From the NCBI GenBank assembly GCA_046094505.1, contig JBJTHN010000088.1, positions 1 to 64,000 on the forward strand: a stretch of 64,000 nt of DNA, given 5' to 3'. The position numbers were made by a program, and so were the translations under genes. Numbering within the stretch: the stretch's first letter is position 1; every line of letters begins with the position of its first letter. Below, one piece after another: positions 8,824 through 16,324 of the stretch. The DNA is from RFTU01 sp046094505. Its GTDB lineage: Bacteria; Pseudomonadota; Gammaproteobacteria; Burkholderiales; Burkholderiaceae_C. A model generated the notes under the pieces. That model was not told where the DNA came from. It searched no databases and saw nothing but the letters and a program-made list of their open reading frames with translations.

Positions 8824-9983
8824 GCCTGCAACTCGAACGGCGCCTTCAACCCTCGGCGGTGATGACCTGGGCTTCGCCCTTCATCGCCTTGCTGCTGACC
8901 ACCGTGCTGGCTGGAGCCCTGTTCGCGCTCTTGGGCAAGGACCCCTTGCGCGGCCTGTCGATGTTCTTCATTGAGCCCATGGCCAACCTGCGCCTGGCGG
9001 GCGAGGTCTTGCTCAAGGCCACCCCGCTGGTCTTGTGTGCCCTGGGCCTGGCCGTTTGTTATCGCAGCAATGTGTGGAACATCGGTGCCGAGGGCCAGTT
9101 TCTGCTGGGTGCGATTTGCGCCAGTGGGGCCGCACTCTGGATGGGCGACCTGGGCCTGCCGGGCGTGGCCGACCGCGACACACCCGCAGCTGCAGGCGCT
9201 GCTGGCCCACGCGGTTTGTATGCTCCGTTGGTGCTCTTGGCCGGCGTGCTCGGCGGCGCAGCGTGGGCAGGCCTGACCGCCTGGCTCAAGGACCGCTACA
9301 ACGCCAATGAAATCTTGGTCAGCCTGATGTTGGTCTACGTGGCCCAACAGCTGTTGAACTACTTGGTGTTCGGTCCTTGGAAAGACCCCAAGGGTTTTAA
9401 CTTTCCGCAGACCCCGAGCTTTGACGCCACGATGCTGCTGCCACCCTTGCTCAGCGGCACCCGGCTGCACATGGGGGCGCTGCTGGCGGTGGTGGCTGTC
9501 GTGGGCTTTGCCGTGTTCCTGTTTCGCTCCTGGCAGGGCTACCAACTGCAGGTGGGTGGCTTGGCGCCGGCGGCTGCGCGTTATGCCGGCTTTTCCGAGC
9601 GGCGCGCACTGTGGGTGGCCCTGGCCATCTCGGGGGCCATGGCCGGGCTGGCCGGTGCGATGGAAGCGGCTGGTCCGCTTCAGCGGCTGACGCCCCATGT
9701 GTCCACCGGGTACGGCTTTACGGCCATCATCGTGGCCTTCATCGGGCGCTTGCACCCCGTGGGCATTCTGGTGGGGGGGTTCTTGTTGTCGATGGTGCTG
9801 ATCGGTGGTGAATTGGCCCAGTCGCGCATGGGGCTGCCCAATGCGCTGACGGGTGTGTTTCAGGGTCTTCTGCTGTTTTTGCTGTTGGCCTGCGACACCC
9901 TGGTGACCCACCGCCTGCGCTGGAAGCCCCGCACCACGACGGCGTCCAACGCAGCCACGACCCACACGGGGGGGCGTCCGTGA
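8820..9983 (+). CDS. Purine/nucleoside-type ABC importer, permease 1
   Basis: Inner-membrane permease of the branched-chain/BPD_transp_2 family that pairs with a duplicated ATPase and BMP protein (NupB/YufP type). It is 387 residues with about ten hydrophobic segments, starting from FIALLLTTVLAGALFALLG. The segment NVWNIGAEGQFLLGAI is the family hallmark, as are NEILVSLMLVYVAQQLLNYL and GYGFTAIIVAFIGRLHP. The ATG at 8820 overlaps the stop of the ATPase gene (ATGA), and the 3' end overlaps the next permease (GTGA), so the three are translationally coupled. The frame is open upstream to 8793 but those codons are inside the ATPase gene. Confidence 0.9.
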   Translation: MSLQLERRLQPSAVMTWASPFIALLLTTVLAGALFALLGKDPLRGLSMFFIEPMANLRLAGEVLLKATPLVLCALGLAVCYRSNVWNIGAEGQFLLGAICASGAALWMGDLGLPGVADRDTPAAAGAAGPRGLYAPLVLLAGVLGGAAWAGLTAWLKDRYNANEILVSLMLVYVAQQLLNYLVFGPWKDPKGFNFPQTPSFDATMLLPPLLSGTRLHMGALLAVVAVVGFAVFLFRSWQGYQLQVGGLAPAAARYAGFSERRALWVALAISGAMAGLAGAMEAAGPLQRLTPHVSTGYGFTAIIVAFIGRLHPVGILVGGFLLSMVLIGGELAQSRMGLPNALTGVFQGLLLFLLLACDTLVTHRLRWKPRTTTASNAATTHTGGRP

Positions 9984-10900
9984 ACGAGTGGGCCTTGCTG
10001 CTGGCGGCCGCCATTGCATCGGGAACCCCCGTGGCCTTGGCGGGCCTGGGTCTGCTGCTCAACGAGCGCGCTGGTGTGCTCAACCTCGGCGCAGAAGGGC
10101 TGATGCTGATGGCGGCGGTCACGGGTTTTGCCGTGGCCTTTCACACCGGCAGCGATGTGGCCGCTTTTGGCGCGGGCGCGGCTGCGGGGGCGCTGGCTGC
10201 TGCAGTGTTTGGTGCCCTGGTCATTGGGCTCAACACCAACCAATACGCCACCGGCTTGGCCCTGTCCTTGTTTGGCGCGGGCTTTTCGGCCTTTGTGGGT
10301 GTGGGCTTGGTGGGAAAGAAGCTTGAAGACCGCAGTCTGTACGAGGTGCCGGTGCTCGCCGACATTCCCTTCTTGGGCCCCATGCTCTTCCAGCAACACC
10401 CCATGGCCTACGTGGCCCTGGCCTTGACTGCAGCCATCGTCTGGTTTTTGTATCGCACGCGCTCGGGCCTCGTTTTGCGCTCGATCGGCGAGTCGCCGGA
10501 GTCTGCCCATGCACTGGGCTATCCCGTGCGCCTGATTCGGCTGGTGGCCGTTGTGGCCGGGGGGGCGCTTTGTGGCTTGGCCGGTGCCTTTCTGTCGGTG
10601 GTGTACGCGCCTATGTGGGTTGAGGGCCTGGTGGCCGGGCGCGGTTGGATCGCCCTGGCCCTGACCACCTTTGCCACATGGCGCCCGGTGCGCGTGCTGC
10701 TGGGCGCCTACCTGTTTGGTGGGGTAACCATGCTGCAATTCCACCTTCAGGGGCAGGGCGTGCAGATCGCCAGCCAACTGCTGGCGATGCTGCCTTACCT
10801 CAGCACCATCTTGGTGCTCGTGTTGATTTCCCGCAACGCCACCTGGCTGCGAGTCAACATGCCCGCTTCATTGGGCCGTGCCTTTCATCCCGGGCACTGA
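9980..10900 (+). CDS. Purine/nucleoside-type ABC importer, permease 2
   Basis: Second permease of the BMP-type importer (NupC/YufQ type), forming the membrane channel together with the preceding gene product. It is 306 residues with about eight hydrophobic segments. ERAGVLNLGAEGLMLMAAV is the hallmark sequence, followed by TNQYATGLALSLFGAG and GRGWIALALTTFATWRP. It starts with GTG at 9980, overlapping the stop of permease 1 as GTGA. The 63-base gap to the next gene contains CATAAT at 10910-10915 but no good -35 box, so a separate promoter for the abundant binding protein is possible but not shown. Confidence 0.9.
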   Translation: MNEWALLLAAAIASGTPVALAGLGLLLNERAGVLNLGAEGLMLMAAVTGFAVAFHTGSDVAAFGAGAAAGALAAAVFGALVIGLNTNQYATGLALSLFGAGFSAFVGVGLVGKKLEDRSLYEVPVLADIPFLGPMLFQQHPMAYVALALTAAIVWFLYRTRSGLVLRSIGESPESAHALGYPVRLIRLVAVVAGGALCGLAGAFLSVVYAPMWVEGLVAGRGWIALALTTFATWRPVRVLLGAYLFGGVTMLQFHLQGQGVQIASQLLAMLPYLSTILVLVLISRNATWLRVNMPASLGRAFHPGH

Positions 10901-10963
10901 ATCTGGTTTCATAATCTTGGTCTGTTGTCCGTCCCCGTTTCCACCCTGTCACCGGAGATCTTC

Positions 10964-12103
10964 ATGACCCTTCGTTCCAAGCGAACCCTGATTCAAGTTG
11001 CGGCACTGTCACTGGTGTCGGCCACCCTGGCCCTCAGCGGCTGCGGCAAGAAGGAAGAGGCCAAGCCTGCGGCCGCGCCGGCAGCGGCCAAGCCCGAGCC
11101 GATCAAGGCTGCTTGGATCTACGTGGGGCCGGTGGGGGACGCCGGTTGGTCCTTCGCACACGACCTGGGTCGCAAGGCGGTGGAGGCCAAGTTCGGCGAT
11201 GAGGTCAAGACCTCGATCGTGGAGAAGGTGCCCGAGGGTGCCGACGCCGAGCGCGTGATCCGCGATTTGGCTCAGCAGGGCAACAAGATCATCTTCGCCA
11301 CGAGCTTTGGCTACATGGATGCCATGCTCAAGGTGGCCGGCGAGTTCCCTGATGTGAAGTTCGAGCACGCCACCGGCTACAAGACGGCGCCGAACATGCG
11401 CATCTACGACGCCAGCTTCTATCAAGATACCTACATGGCCGGTGTGATTGCGGGCACCATGACCAAGACCAACACGCTGGGTTTCGTGGGGTCCTTCCCC
11501 ATTCCCGAAGTGCTGCGCAACATCAACGCCTTCACCTTGGGTGCGCAGAGCGTGAACCCCAAGATCAAGACCAAGGTGGTTTGGGTCAACACCTGGTTTG
11601 ATCCCCCGAAGGAAAGTGAAGCCGCCCAAAGCCTGATCAACCAAGGCGCGGACGTGCTGTTGCAAAACACCGATTCCACCGCTGTGCTGCAGACCGCTGA
11701 AAAGAACGGCAAGTACGCCTTCGGTTGGGACAGCGACATGAGCGCCTTCGGACCCAAGGCCCACCTGGCCTCGGCCGTGGTGAACTGGGCCCCGTACTAC
11801 ATCAAGTCGATCGAAGAGTTGAAGGCCGGCACCTGGAAGACCGAGCGCACCGTGTGGGGCGTCAAGGAAGGCCTGAACGACCTGATCAAGATCAACGACG
11901 TGGTGCCTGAAGGCGCCAAGAAGAAGGTCGAGCAGATCAAGGCTGGCCTCAAGGACGGTTCGTTCGAAGTCTTCACCGGCCCGGTGGTGGACAACGCCGG
12001 CAAGGAGCGCCTGGGCAAGGACGTCAAGGCGGACCAGGCCTGGAGGGACAAGATCGACTTCTACGTCAAGGGTGTGGAAGGCAAGGTCCCGAGCGGCAAG
12101 TGA
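10964..12103 (+). CDS. BMP-family substrate-binding lipoprotein
   Basis: Periplasmic, lipid-anchored substrate-binding protein of the basic membrane protein (PnrA/Med) family, which binds purine nucleosides in characterised members. It is 379 residues. The signal ends in a lipobox, LALSGC, with the acylated Cys at residue 27, followed by an Ala/Pro/Lys-rich linker. Family motifs: YVGPVGDAGWSFAHDLGR, FATSFGYMDAM, GTMTKTNTLGFVGSFPIPE and the tryptophan-containing NTWFDPPKESEAAQSL. The ATG at 10964 has an upstream GGAG (in ACCGGAGATCTTC), which rejects the earlier TTG at 10925. It is the last gene of the importer operon and is followed by a strong terminator. Purine nucleoside binding is inferred from family and context. 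Confidence 0.92.
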   Translation: MTLRSKRTLIQVAALSLVSATLALSGCGKKEEAKPAAAPAAAKPEPIKAAWIYVGPVGDAGWSFAHDLGRKAVEAKFGDEVKTSIVEKVPEGADAERVIRDLAQQGNKIIFATSFGYMDAMLKVAGEFPDVKFEHATGYKTAPNMRIYDASFYQDTYMAGVIAGTMTKTNTLGFVGSFPIPEVLRNINAFTLGAQSVNPKIKTKVVWVNTWFDPPKESEAAQSLINQGADVLLQNTDSTAVLQTAEKNGKYAFGWDSDMSAFGPKAHLASAVVNWAPYYIKSIEELKAGTWKTERTVWGVKEGLNDLIKINDVVPEGAKKKVEQIKAGLKDGSFEVFTGPVVDNAGKERLGKDVKADQAWRDKIDFYVKGVEGKVPSGK

Positions 12104-12155
12104 TGTCCCGGGCCTGAGCACGGCGGCTGCACAGTCGGCCCGCTTGGGCCTCCAG

Positions 12156-12189
12156 CGCCGCCCAGCGCATCGCGCCGGGCGGCGTTTTT
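12156..12189 (+). terminator. Rho-independent terminator after the purine importer operon
   Basis: A perfect 8-bp stem (CGCCGCCC at 12156-12163 with GGGCGGCG at 12177-12184), a 13-base loop and five T residues at 12185-12189. It lies 52 bases after the BMP gene and before the Rieske oxygenase gene, separating the importer from the oxygenase transcript or reducing read-through. Confidence 0.85.
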
Positions 12190-12235
12190 CATGATGCCGT
12201 TGGCTCAGATGCCTGGCCCAAAGGAGCCCTTCACG

Positions 12236-13192
12236 ATGATTGAGCACGCCTGGTGGTGGCCAGTGGCCCAAGTGGGCGAATGGGGGACGGCGCCCTATCC
12301 CATCCAGCTCCTGGGCGAGCGGCTGGTCCTGTGGAGGAACGCCGCCGGAGCGTGGTCGTGCTTGACCGACCGTTGCCCGCACAGGGGTGCACGTTTGTCC
12401 ATGGGGCGGGTTGAGGGTGACACCTTGCAGTGCCGCTACCACGGTTGGCGCTTTGGCAGCTCAGGCCAGTGCGTGGCCATTCCGGCGCAGCCCGGGTTCA
12501 CACCGCCGGCCTCCAGCAGCGCCTGCGAACATCGCCTGCAGGTGGCGCATGGCCTGGTGTGGGTTGCACTGGCCGAGCCAGCCCATGCGCTGCCCAGCCT
12601 GCAGGGCTTGCCCGCGCGGCGCTTGGTCTACGGCCCGTTTGATGTGGCCACCAGCGCCCCGCGTGCGGTCGAAAACTTTCTGGATACGGCCCACTTTGCC
12701 TTTGTCCATGAGGGCTGGCTGGGTGACGCCGCCCACCCCGAAGTGCCCAGCTACGAGGTCACCTTCACCGATGATGGTCGCCCCGTGATCGAGCGATACC
12801 GTGCTTGGCAGCCCCGCGCGGCGGCCAGCGCGCAGGATGGTGCGTGGGTCGAGTACCGCTATGAGGTCCTCAGCCCGTTTGCGGCGTTGTTGACCAAGCG
12901 CGGCCAAGCCGCCGACAGCACCCAAGACAGCTATGTGATCTGGGCCTGTCCGCAGACCCCTGGCAGTTGCCGCTTGTGGTTTGCGCAGTACACCACCGAT
13001 GTGAAGACGCCCGATGCTGAGCTGCGGGACTTTCAGTTGGCCATCTTTGCCCAGGACCAACCCATCTTGGAGTCGCAGGAGCCCAAGGCTTTGCCGCTGT
13101 CGGGTGGCGAGGCGATGTCTGCTGCAGACCGTCTGAGCGCCGCCTACCGTCGCTACCTGAAGACCTGCGAGATTGGTTTTGGCGTTTGCTGA
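12236..13192 (+). CDS. Rieske non-haem iron oxygenase, NdmA/NdmB-like
   Basis: Alpha subunit of a Rieske-type mono- or dioxygenase, 318 residues. The Rieske [2Fe-2S] ligands are Cys47-Pro-His49 and Cys66-Arg-Tyr-His69. The mononuclear iron site is ENFLDTAHFAFVH with Asp150, His153 and His158, and a likely third ligand is Asp274 in FAQDQPILESQ. The overall pattern, including that last motif and the AADRLSAAYRRYLK tail, resembles the caffeine N-demethylases NdmA/NdmB and the vanillate demethylase VanA from memory. AAGGAG at 12221-12226 sets the start at 12236; the earlier ATG at 12191 lies next to the terminator T-run. It sits between a purine importer and adenine deaminase, so a purine or N-alkylpurine substrate is inferred. 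No reductase partner is encoded nearby. Confidence 0.85.
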   Translation: MIEHAWWWPVAQVGEWGTAPYPIQLLGERLVLWRNAAGAWSCLTDRCPHRGARLSMGRVEGDTLQCRYHGWRFGSSGQCVAIPAQPGFTPPASSSACEHRLQVAHGLVWVALAEPAHALPSLQGLPARRLVYGPFDVATSAPRAVENFLDTAHFAFVHEGWLGDAAHPEVPSYEVTFTDDGRPVIERYRAWQPRAAASAQDGAWVEYRYEVLSPFAALLTKRGQAADSTQDSYVIWACPQTPGSCRLWFAQYTTDVKTPDAELRDFQLAIFAQDQPILESQEPKALPLSGGEAMSAADRLSAAYRRYLKTCEIGFGVC

Positions 13193-13252
13193 ATCCGCTG
13201 TGCCCATCCGCGCGGGCTGTTGTGCCACCACCGTTTCATTCCTGCCAACGCC

Positions 13253-14329
13253 ATGAACACCTTTGCCACCCCCAGCCGGCCCATTGACTTCGAGCGCATT
13301 GCGCCGTCGCAATTGGATGCAGTCGTCAGGACCGCACCGAAGGCCGAACTGCACATCCACATCGAAGGCTCACTCGAGCCAGAGCTGATCTTCGAGTTGG
13401 CCGCGCGCAATGGGATCCGCTTGCCGTACGCCAGCGTCGACGCCTTGCGCTCGGCCTACGCCTTCACCAACTTGCAAAGCTTTCTGGATGTCTATTACGC
13501 CGGGGCCAGTGTCTTGCTGAGGGAGGAAGACTTCTACGACATGGCCTGGGCCTATCTGCGCCAGGCAGCCTCCGAGGGCGTCGTGTGCGCGGAGCTCTTC
13601 TTCGACCCGCAGACCCACACCGAGCGCGGTGTGCCCATGGGCGTGGTGGTCCAGGGCCTCAAGCGCGCCTGTGACCAGGCACAGCGCGAATGGGGTTTGA
13701 GGGCCGAGCTCATCCTGTGCTTCCTGCGACACCTGAGCGAAGAGTCGGCGCTGCAGACCCTGCAAGAGGCCTTGCCCTACCGCGAGCACTTCATCGGGGT
13801 GGGTTTGGACTCTTCTGAACGTGGCCATCCGCCAGAAAAGTTTGCCCGGGTGTTTGAGTGGGCCGGTCAACTGGGGCTGCGCCGTGTGGCGCATGCGGGT
13901 GAGGAGGGGCCGGCGGCCTACATCAGTGCCGCACTGGACGTGCTGAAGGTGGAGCGGATTGACCACGGCGTGCGTTGCACCGAGGACCCCGCCTTGGTGC
14001 AGCGCCTGGCGCTGCAGGCGGTACCCCTGACCGTCTGCCCGCTGTCCAACATCAAGCTGTGCGTGTTCCCGAACCTGGCGGCGCACAACCTGCCGCAGCT
14101 GTTGGCCGCGGGCCTGGTGGTCACGGTCAACAGCGACGACCCGGCTTACTTCGGTGGCTACCTCAACGACAACTACAGCGCGTTGCTGCAGGCCCACCCC
14201 CGCTTGACCGCGCGCCACGCCTGGCAGTTGCTGCGCAACAGCCTGATGGCCAGTTTCGCGCCACCGGCACTCCAGGCAGACTGGGCTGCGCGCTTGGACG
14301 AGCACTTCGCGCGGGCGGCGCAGGCCTGA
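13253..14329 (+). CDS. Adenine deaminase (adenosine deaminase family)
   Basis: Zinc-dependent deaminase of the adenosine/adenine deaminase family, 358 residues. Metal and catalytic motifs: KAELHIHIEGSLEPEL (His-x-His, about residues 30-45), HAGEEGP, RIDHGVRC and TVNSDDPAYFGG. The segment GVGLDSSERGHPPEKF is typical of the subgroup that acts on free adenine (adenine to hypoxanthine) rather than adenosine, so I favour adenine deaminase; adenosine deaminase is the alternative. Hypoxanthine from this enzyme would be oxidised by XdhAB. The ATG at 13253 is where similarity begins; the frame is open back to a TTG-type start at 13220. It lies 60 bases after the Rieske oxygenase gene, probably in the same transcript. 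Confidence 0.9.
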   Translation: MNTFATPSRPIDFERIAPSQLDAVVRTAPKAELHIHIEGSLEPELIFELAARNGIRLPYASVDALRSAYAFTNLQSFLDVYYAGASVLLREEDFYDMAWAYLRQAASEGVVCAELFFDPQTHTERGVPMGVVVQGLKRACDQAQREWGLRAELILCFLRHLSEESALQTLQEALPYREHFIGVGLDSSERGHPPEKFARVFEWAGQLGLRRVAHAGEEGPAAYISAALDVLKVERIDHGVRCTEDPALVQRLALQAVPLTVCPLSNIKLCVFPNLAAHNLPQLLAAGLVVTVNSDDPAYFGGYLNDNYSALLQAHPRLTARHAWQLLRNSLMASFAPPALQADWAARLDEHFARAAQA

Positions 14330-14331
14330 AC

Positions 14332-14358
14332 GCCCCAAGGCGCAGGAGCCTGGGGCTT
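14332..14358 (+). terminator. Possible weak terminator hairpin after the adenine deaminase gene
   Basis: GCCCCA at 14332-14337 can pair with TGGGGC at 14351-14356, extended by two GC pairs across a bulge. Only TT follows, with no T-run, so termination here is uncertain. Confidence 0.3.
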
Positions 14359-14383
14359 ACCCTAGGGCCAGACGTATTCTCTT

Positions 14384-14393
14384 CTGTATACAG
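14384..14393. promoter_or_regulatory. Candidate GntR-family operator palindrome
   Basis: CTGTATACAG is a perfect 10-base palindrome 33 bases before the GntR/FCD regulator gene. Operators of FCD-type GntR proteins are often built around GTATAC or TATAC cores, so this is a good candidate for autoregulation. It contains TATACA, which could also act as a -10 element; no convincing -35 box is present at the matching distance. Confidence 0.5.
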
Positions 14394-14425
14394 TTTGGCT
14401 CACACTTCTGGATCGAACCGTATCC

Positions 14426-15106
14426 ATGCCGCGCGGCACGCCCACGACCACCACCCAGCGCATCGTCGATTCGATCACGTCGGCCATCGTTGAGCGGCGT
14501 CTGATGCCCGGCACGAAGCTGGCGGAGCAGCGTTTGGCTGACATCTTTGCGGTGTCCCGCACGGTGGTCCGCCAGGCACTCAACCAACTCAGCCGCGACC
14601 GACTGGTGACGCTGGAGCCCGCACGCGGCGCCTTTGTGGCCACTCCCAGTGTCGAGGAGGCCCAACAGGTCTTCGAGCTTCGACAGATGCTGGAGGGCGC
14701 GATGATGCGGCCGCTGGTCCAGCGCCTGTCCAAAGCGCAGATTGCCGAGTTGCGCGCCCACCTGAAGGCCGAGCGCGAAGCCATTGCGCTCAACCACGTG
14801 GCCGAACGCACGCGGCTGCTGGCCCACTTTCACAGCCTGCTGGCGCGCATGACCGGCAACCAGGTGCTGGAGGAGCTGCAGTCTGACCTGTTGTCGCGCT
14901 CCAGCTTGATTTCACTGATGTACCAATCTTCGCAGTCCGCCGCGGAGTCTTCGGCCGAGCATGAAGCCATTGTGGATGCGCTGGAGCACGGCCAGGTGGA
15001 CGTGGCGGTGCAGCTGGCGCAGTCCCACATCGAGCAGGTGGAGCGCAACCTGCGCCTGGATCCCCGCGCGCCCGATTTGGCTGAAGCGCTCAAGGAGCAC
15101 ATCTGA
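14426..15106 (+). CDS. GntR-family regulator with FCD domain
   Basis: DNA-binding transcriptional regulator of the FadR subfamily, 226 residues. The winged helix (about residues 8-75) shows LAEQRLADIFAVSRTVVRQA, then the wing RGAFVATPS. The all-helical FCD ligand-binding domain follows (about 80-220), with FELRQMLEGAMM, a His-rich face (HFHSLLARMTGN) and a C-terminal QLAQSHIEQVERNL helix. FCD proteins typically sense small carboxylates or catabolic intermediates through a metal site. The gene lies between the adenine deaminase and the NMT1-type ABC importer, and has a palindrome in its upstream region. I infer control of the importer and perhaps the purine genes; the ligand is unknown. Confidence 0.9.
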   Translation: MPRGTPTTTTQRIVDSITSAIVERRLMPGTKLAEQRLADIFAVSRTVVRQALNQLSRDRLVTLEPARGAFVATPSVEEAQQVFELRQMLEGAMMRPLVQRLSKAQIAELRAHLKAEREAIALNHVAERTRLLAHFHSLLARMTGNQVLEELQSDLLSRSSLISLMYQSSQSAAESSAEHEAIVDALEHGQVDVAVQLAQSHIEQVERNLRLDPRAPDLAEALKEHI

Positions 15107-15147
15107 TGTGCCGGCGTTCGGCTCTGCGGATGGCGGCAGGTCGGCCC

Positions 15148-15170
15148 GCACCATGCTGGTGCTTCTGTTT
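15148..15170 (+). terminator. Possible terminator or attenuator hairpin after the GntR gene
   Basis: GCACCA at 15148-15153 pairs with TGGTGC at 15157-15162 around a 3-base loop, followed by TTCTGTTT. The stem is short and the T-run interrupted, so this is a weak candidate. The rest of the 143-base gap to the next gene holds no clear promoter. Confidence 0.3.
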
Positions 15171-15249
15171 GCGCATGGCTTTTGCTTGCCGTTTGTTCTG
15201 AACCCTGCAGTACGCGTTTCGTATCCTTCCACCCAACCCGGAGCCCCAC

Positions 15250-16317
15250 ATGACCACAGCACACCCCATTCGCCGCCGCCTGCTGGGCGGCTTGTCCACC
15301 ACCCTTCTGGCCTTTGCCGCCGTGGCCGGCGCGCTGGGCCCCCAGGCGGTGCAGGCGCAAACCCCCATCAAGTTCCAGCTCGATTGGCGTTTCGAAGGGC
15401 CAGCGGCCCTGTTCTTGGGTGCATCGGCCAAGGGTCACTACAAAGGTGCCGGCCTGGACGTGACGATCGATGCCGGCAACGGCTCGGGCGGCACCGTGCA
15501 GCGCGTGGCCTCTGGGGCCTATGACATGGGCTTTGCCGATCTGGCTGCGCTGATGGAGTTTCACGCCAACAACCCGGACGCGCCGAACAAGCCCGTGGCG
15601 GTGATGATGGTCTACAACAACACGCCTGCGGCCGTATTGACGCTGAATAAGACAGGGATCACCAAGGCCTCGGACCTCACCGGCAAGAAGCTGGGTGCAC
15701 CGGTGTTCGATGCGGGGCGCAAGGCCTTTCCCATCTTCACCAAGGCCAACAACTTGGGCAATGTGACCTGGGTGAGTATGGACCCGCCGCTGCGCGAGAC
15801 CATGCTGGCCCGTGGCGAAGTGGATGCCATCACGGGGTTCTCCTTCACCTCGATGCTCAACCTGGAAGCCCGCGGCGTAAAGGCCAGTGACATCGTGGTC
15901 ATGCCCTATGCAGACAACGGCGTGAAGCTCTACGGAAACGTCATCATCGCCAGCCCCAAGATGATCAAGGAGAACCCGGCGGCGGTGAAGGCTTTCTTGG
16001 CGGCGTTCACAAAGGGTGCCAAGGAGGTGATGGCCAACCCGGATGCGGCCATCGACTTCGTCAAGGCCCGCGACGGCATCATCAACGTGGACCTGGAAAA
16101 GCGCCGGCTGCGCATGGCCATCGATGCGGTGGTGGCCAGCCCGGATGCGCGTGCCGAAGGCTTTGGCATGGTGGTGCCAGGCCGTTTGGCACTGATGGCC
16201 TCACAGGTCTCAGACGCCTACGCCACCAAGACCCGCATCAACCCGGACTCGGTGTGGACCGACGCGTTCTTGCCCTCCAAGGCTGAACTCAACATCCTGC
16301 CGCCAGCCAAGAAGTAA
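15250..16317 (+). CDS. ABC importer substrate-binding protein, NMT1/SsuA type
   Basis: Periplasmic binding protein of the NMT1/THI5-like (SsuA/TauA) family, 355 residues. The signal peptide has RRRLLGG, then a hydrophobic stretch and cleavage after VQAQ near residue 37; the triple Arg could also signal Tat export. Mature-domain hallmarks are FQLDWRFEGPAALFLGA, GAGLDVTIDAGNGSGG and ASGAYDMGFADLAALMEF. Family members bind aliphatic sulfonates, thiamine precursors, pyrimidines or aromatic acids, so sequence alone does not give the ligand. First gene of a three-gene importer directly after the GntR gene. The neighbouring purine genes make a nucleobase-type ligand plausible but unproven. Confidence 0.9.
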   Translation: MTTAHPIRRRLLGGLSTTLLAFAAVAGALGPQAVQAQTPIKFQLDWRFEGPAALFLGASAKGHYKGAGLDVTIDAGNGSGGTVQRVASGAYDMGFADLAALMEFHANNPDAPNKPVAVMMVYNNTPAAVLTLNKTGITKASDLTGKKLGAPVFDAGRKAFPIFTKANNLGNVTWVSMDPPLRETMLARGEVDAITGFSFTSMLNLEARGVKASDIVVMPYADNGVKLYGNVIIASPKMIKENPAAVKAFLAAFTKGAKEVMANPDAAIDFVKARDGIINVDLEKRRLRMAIDAVVASPDARAEGFGMVVPGRLALMASQVSDAYATKTRINPDSVWTDAFLPSKAELNILPPAKK

Positions 16318-16324
16318 GCCACCG

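Noticed and set aside
12191..12235. Earlier ATG start for the Rieske oxygenase
   Set aside because: It lies next to the T-run of a strong terminator and has no ribosome binding site, while the ATG at 12236 has AAGGAG upstream.
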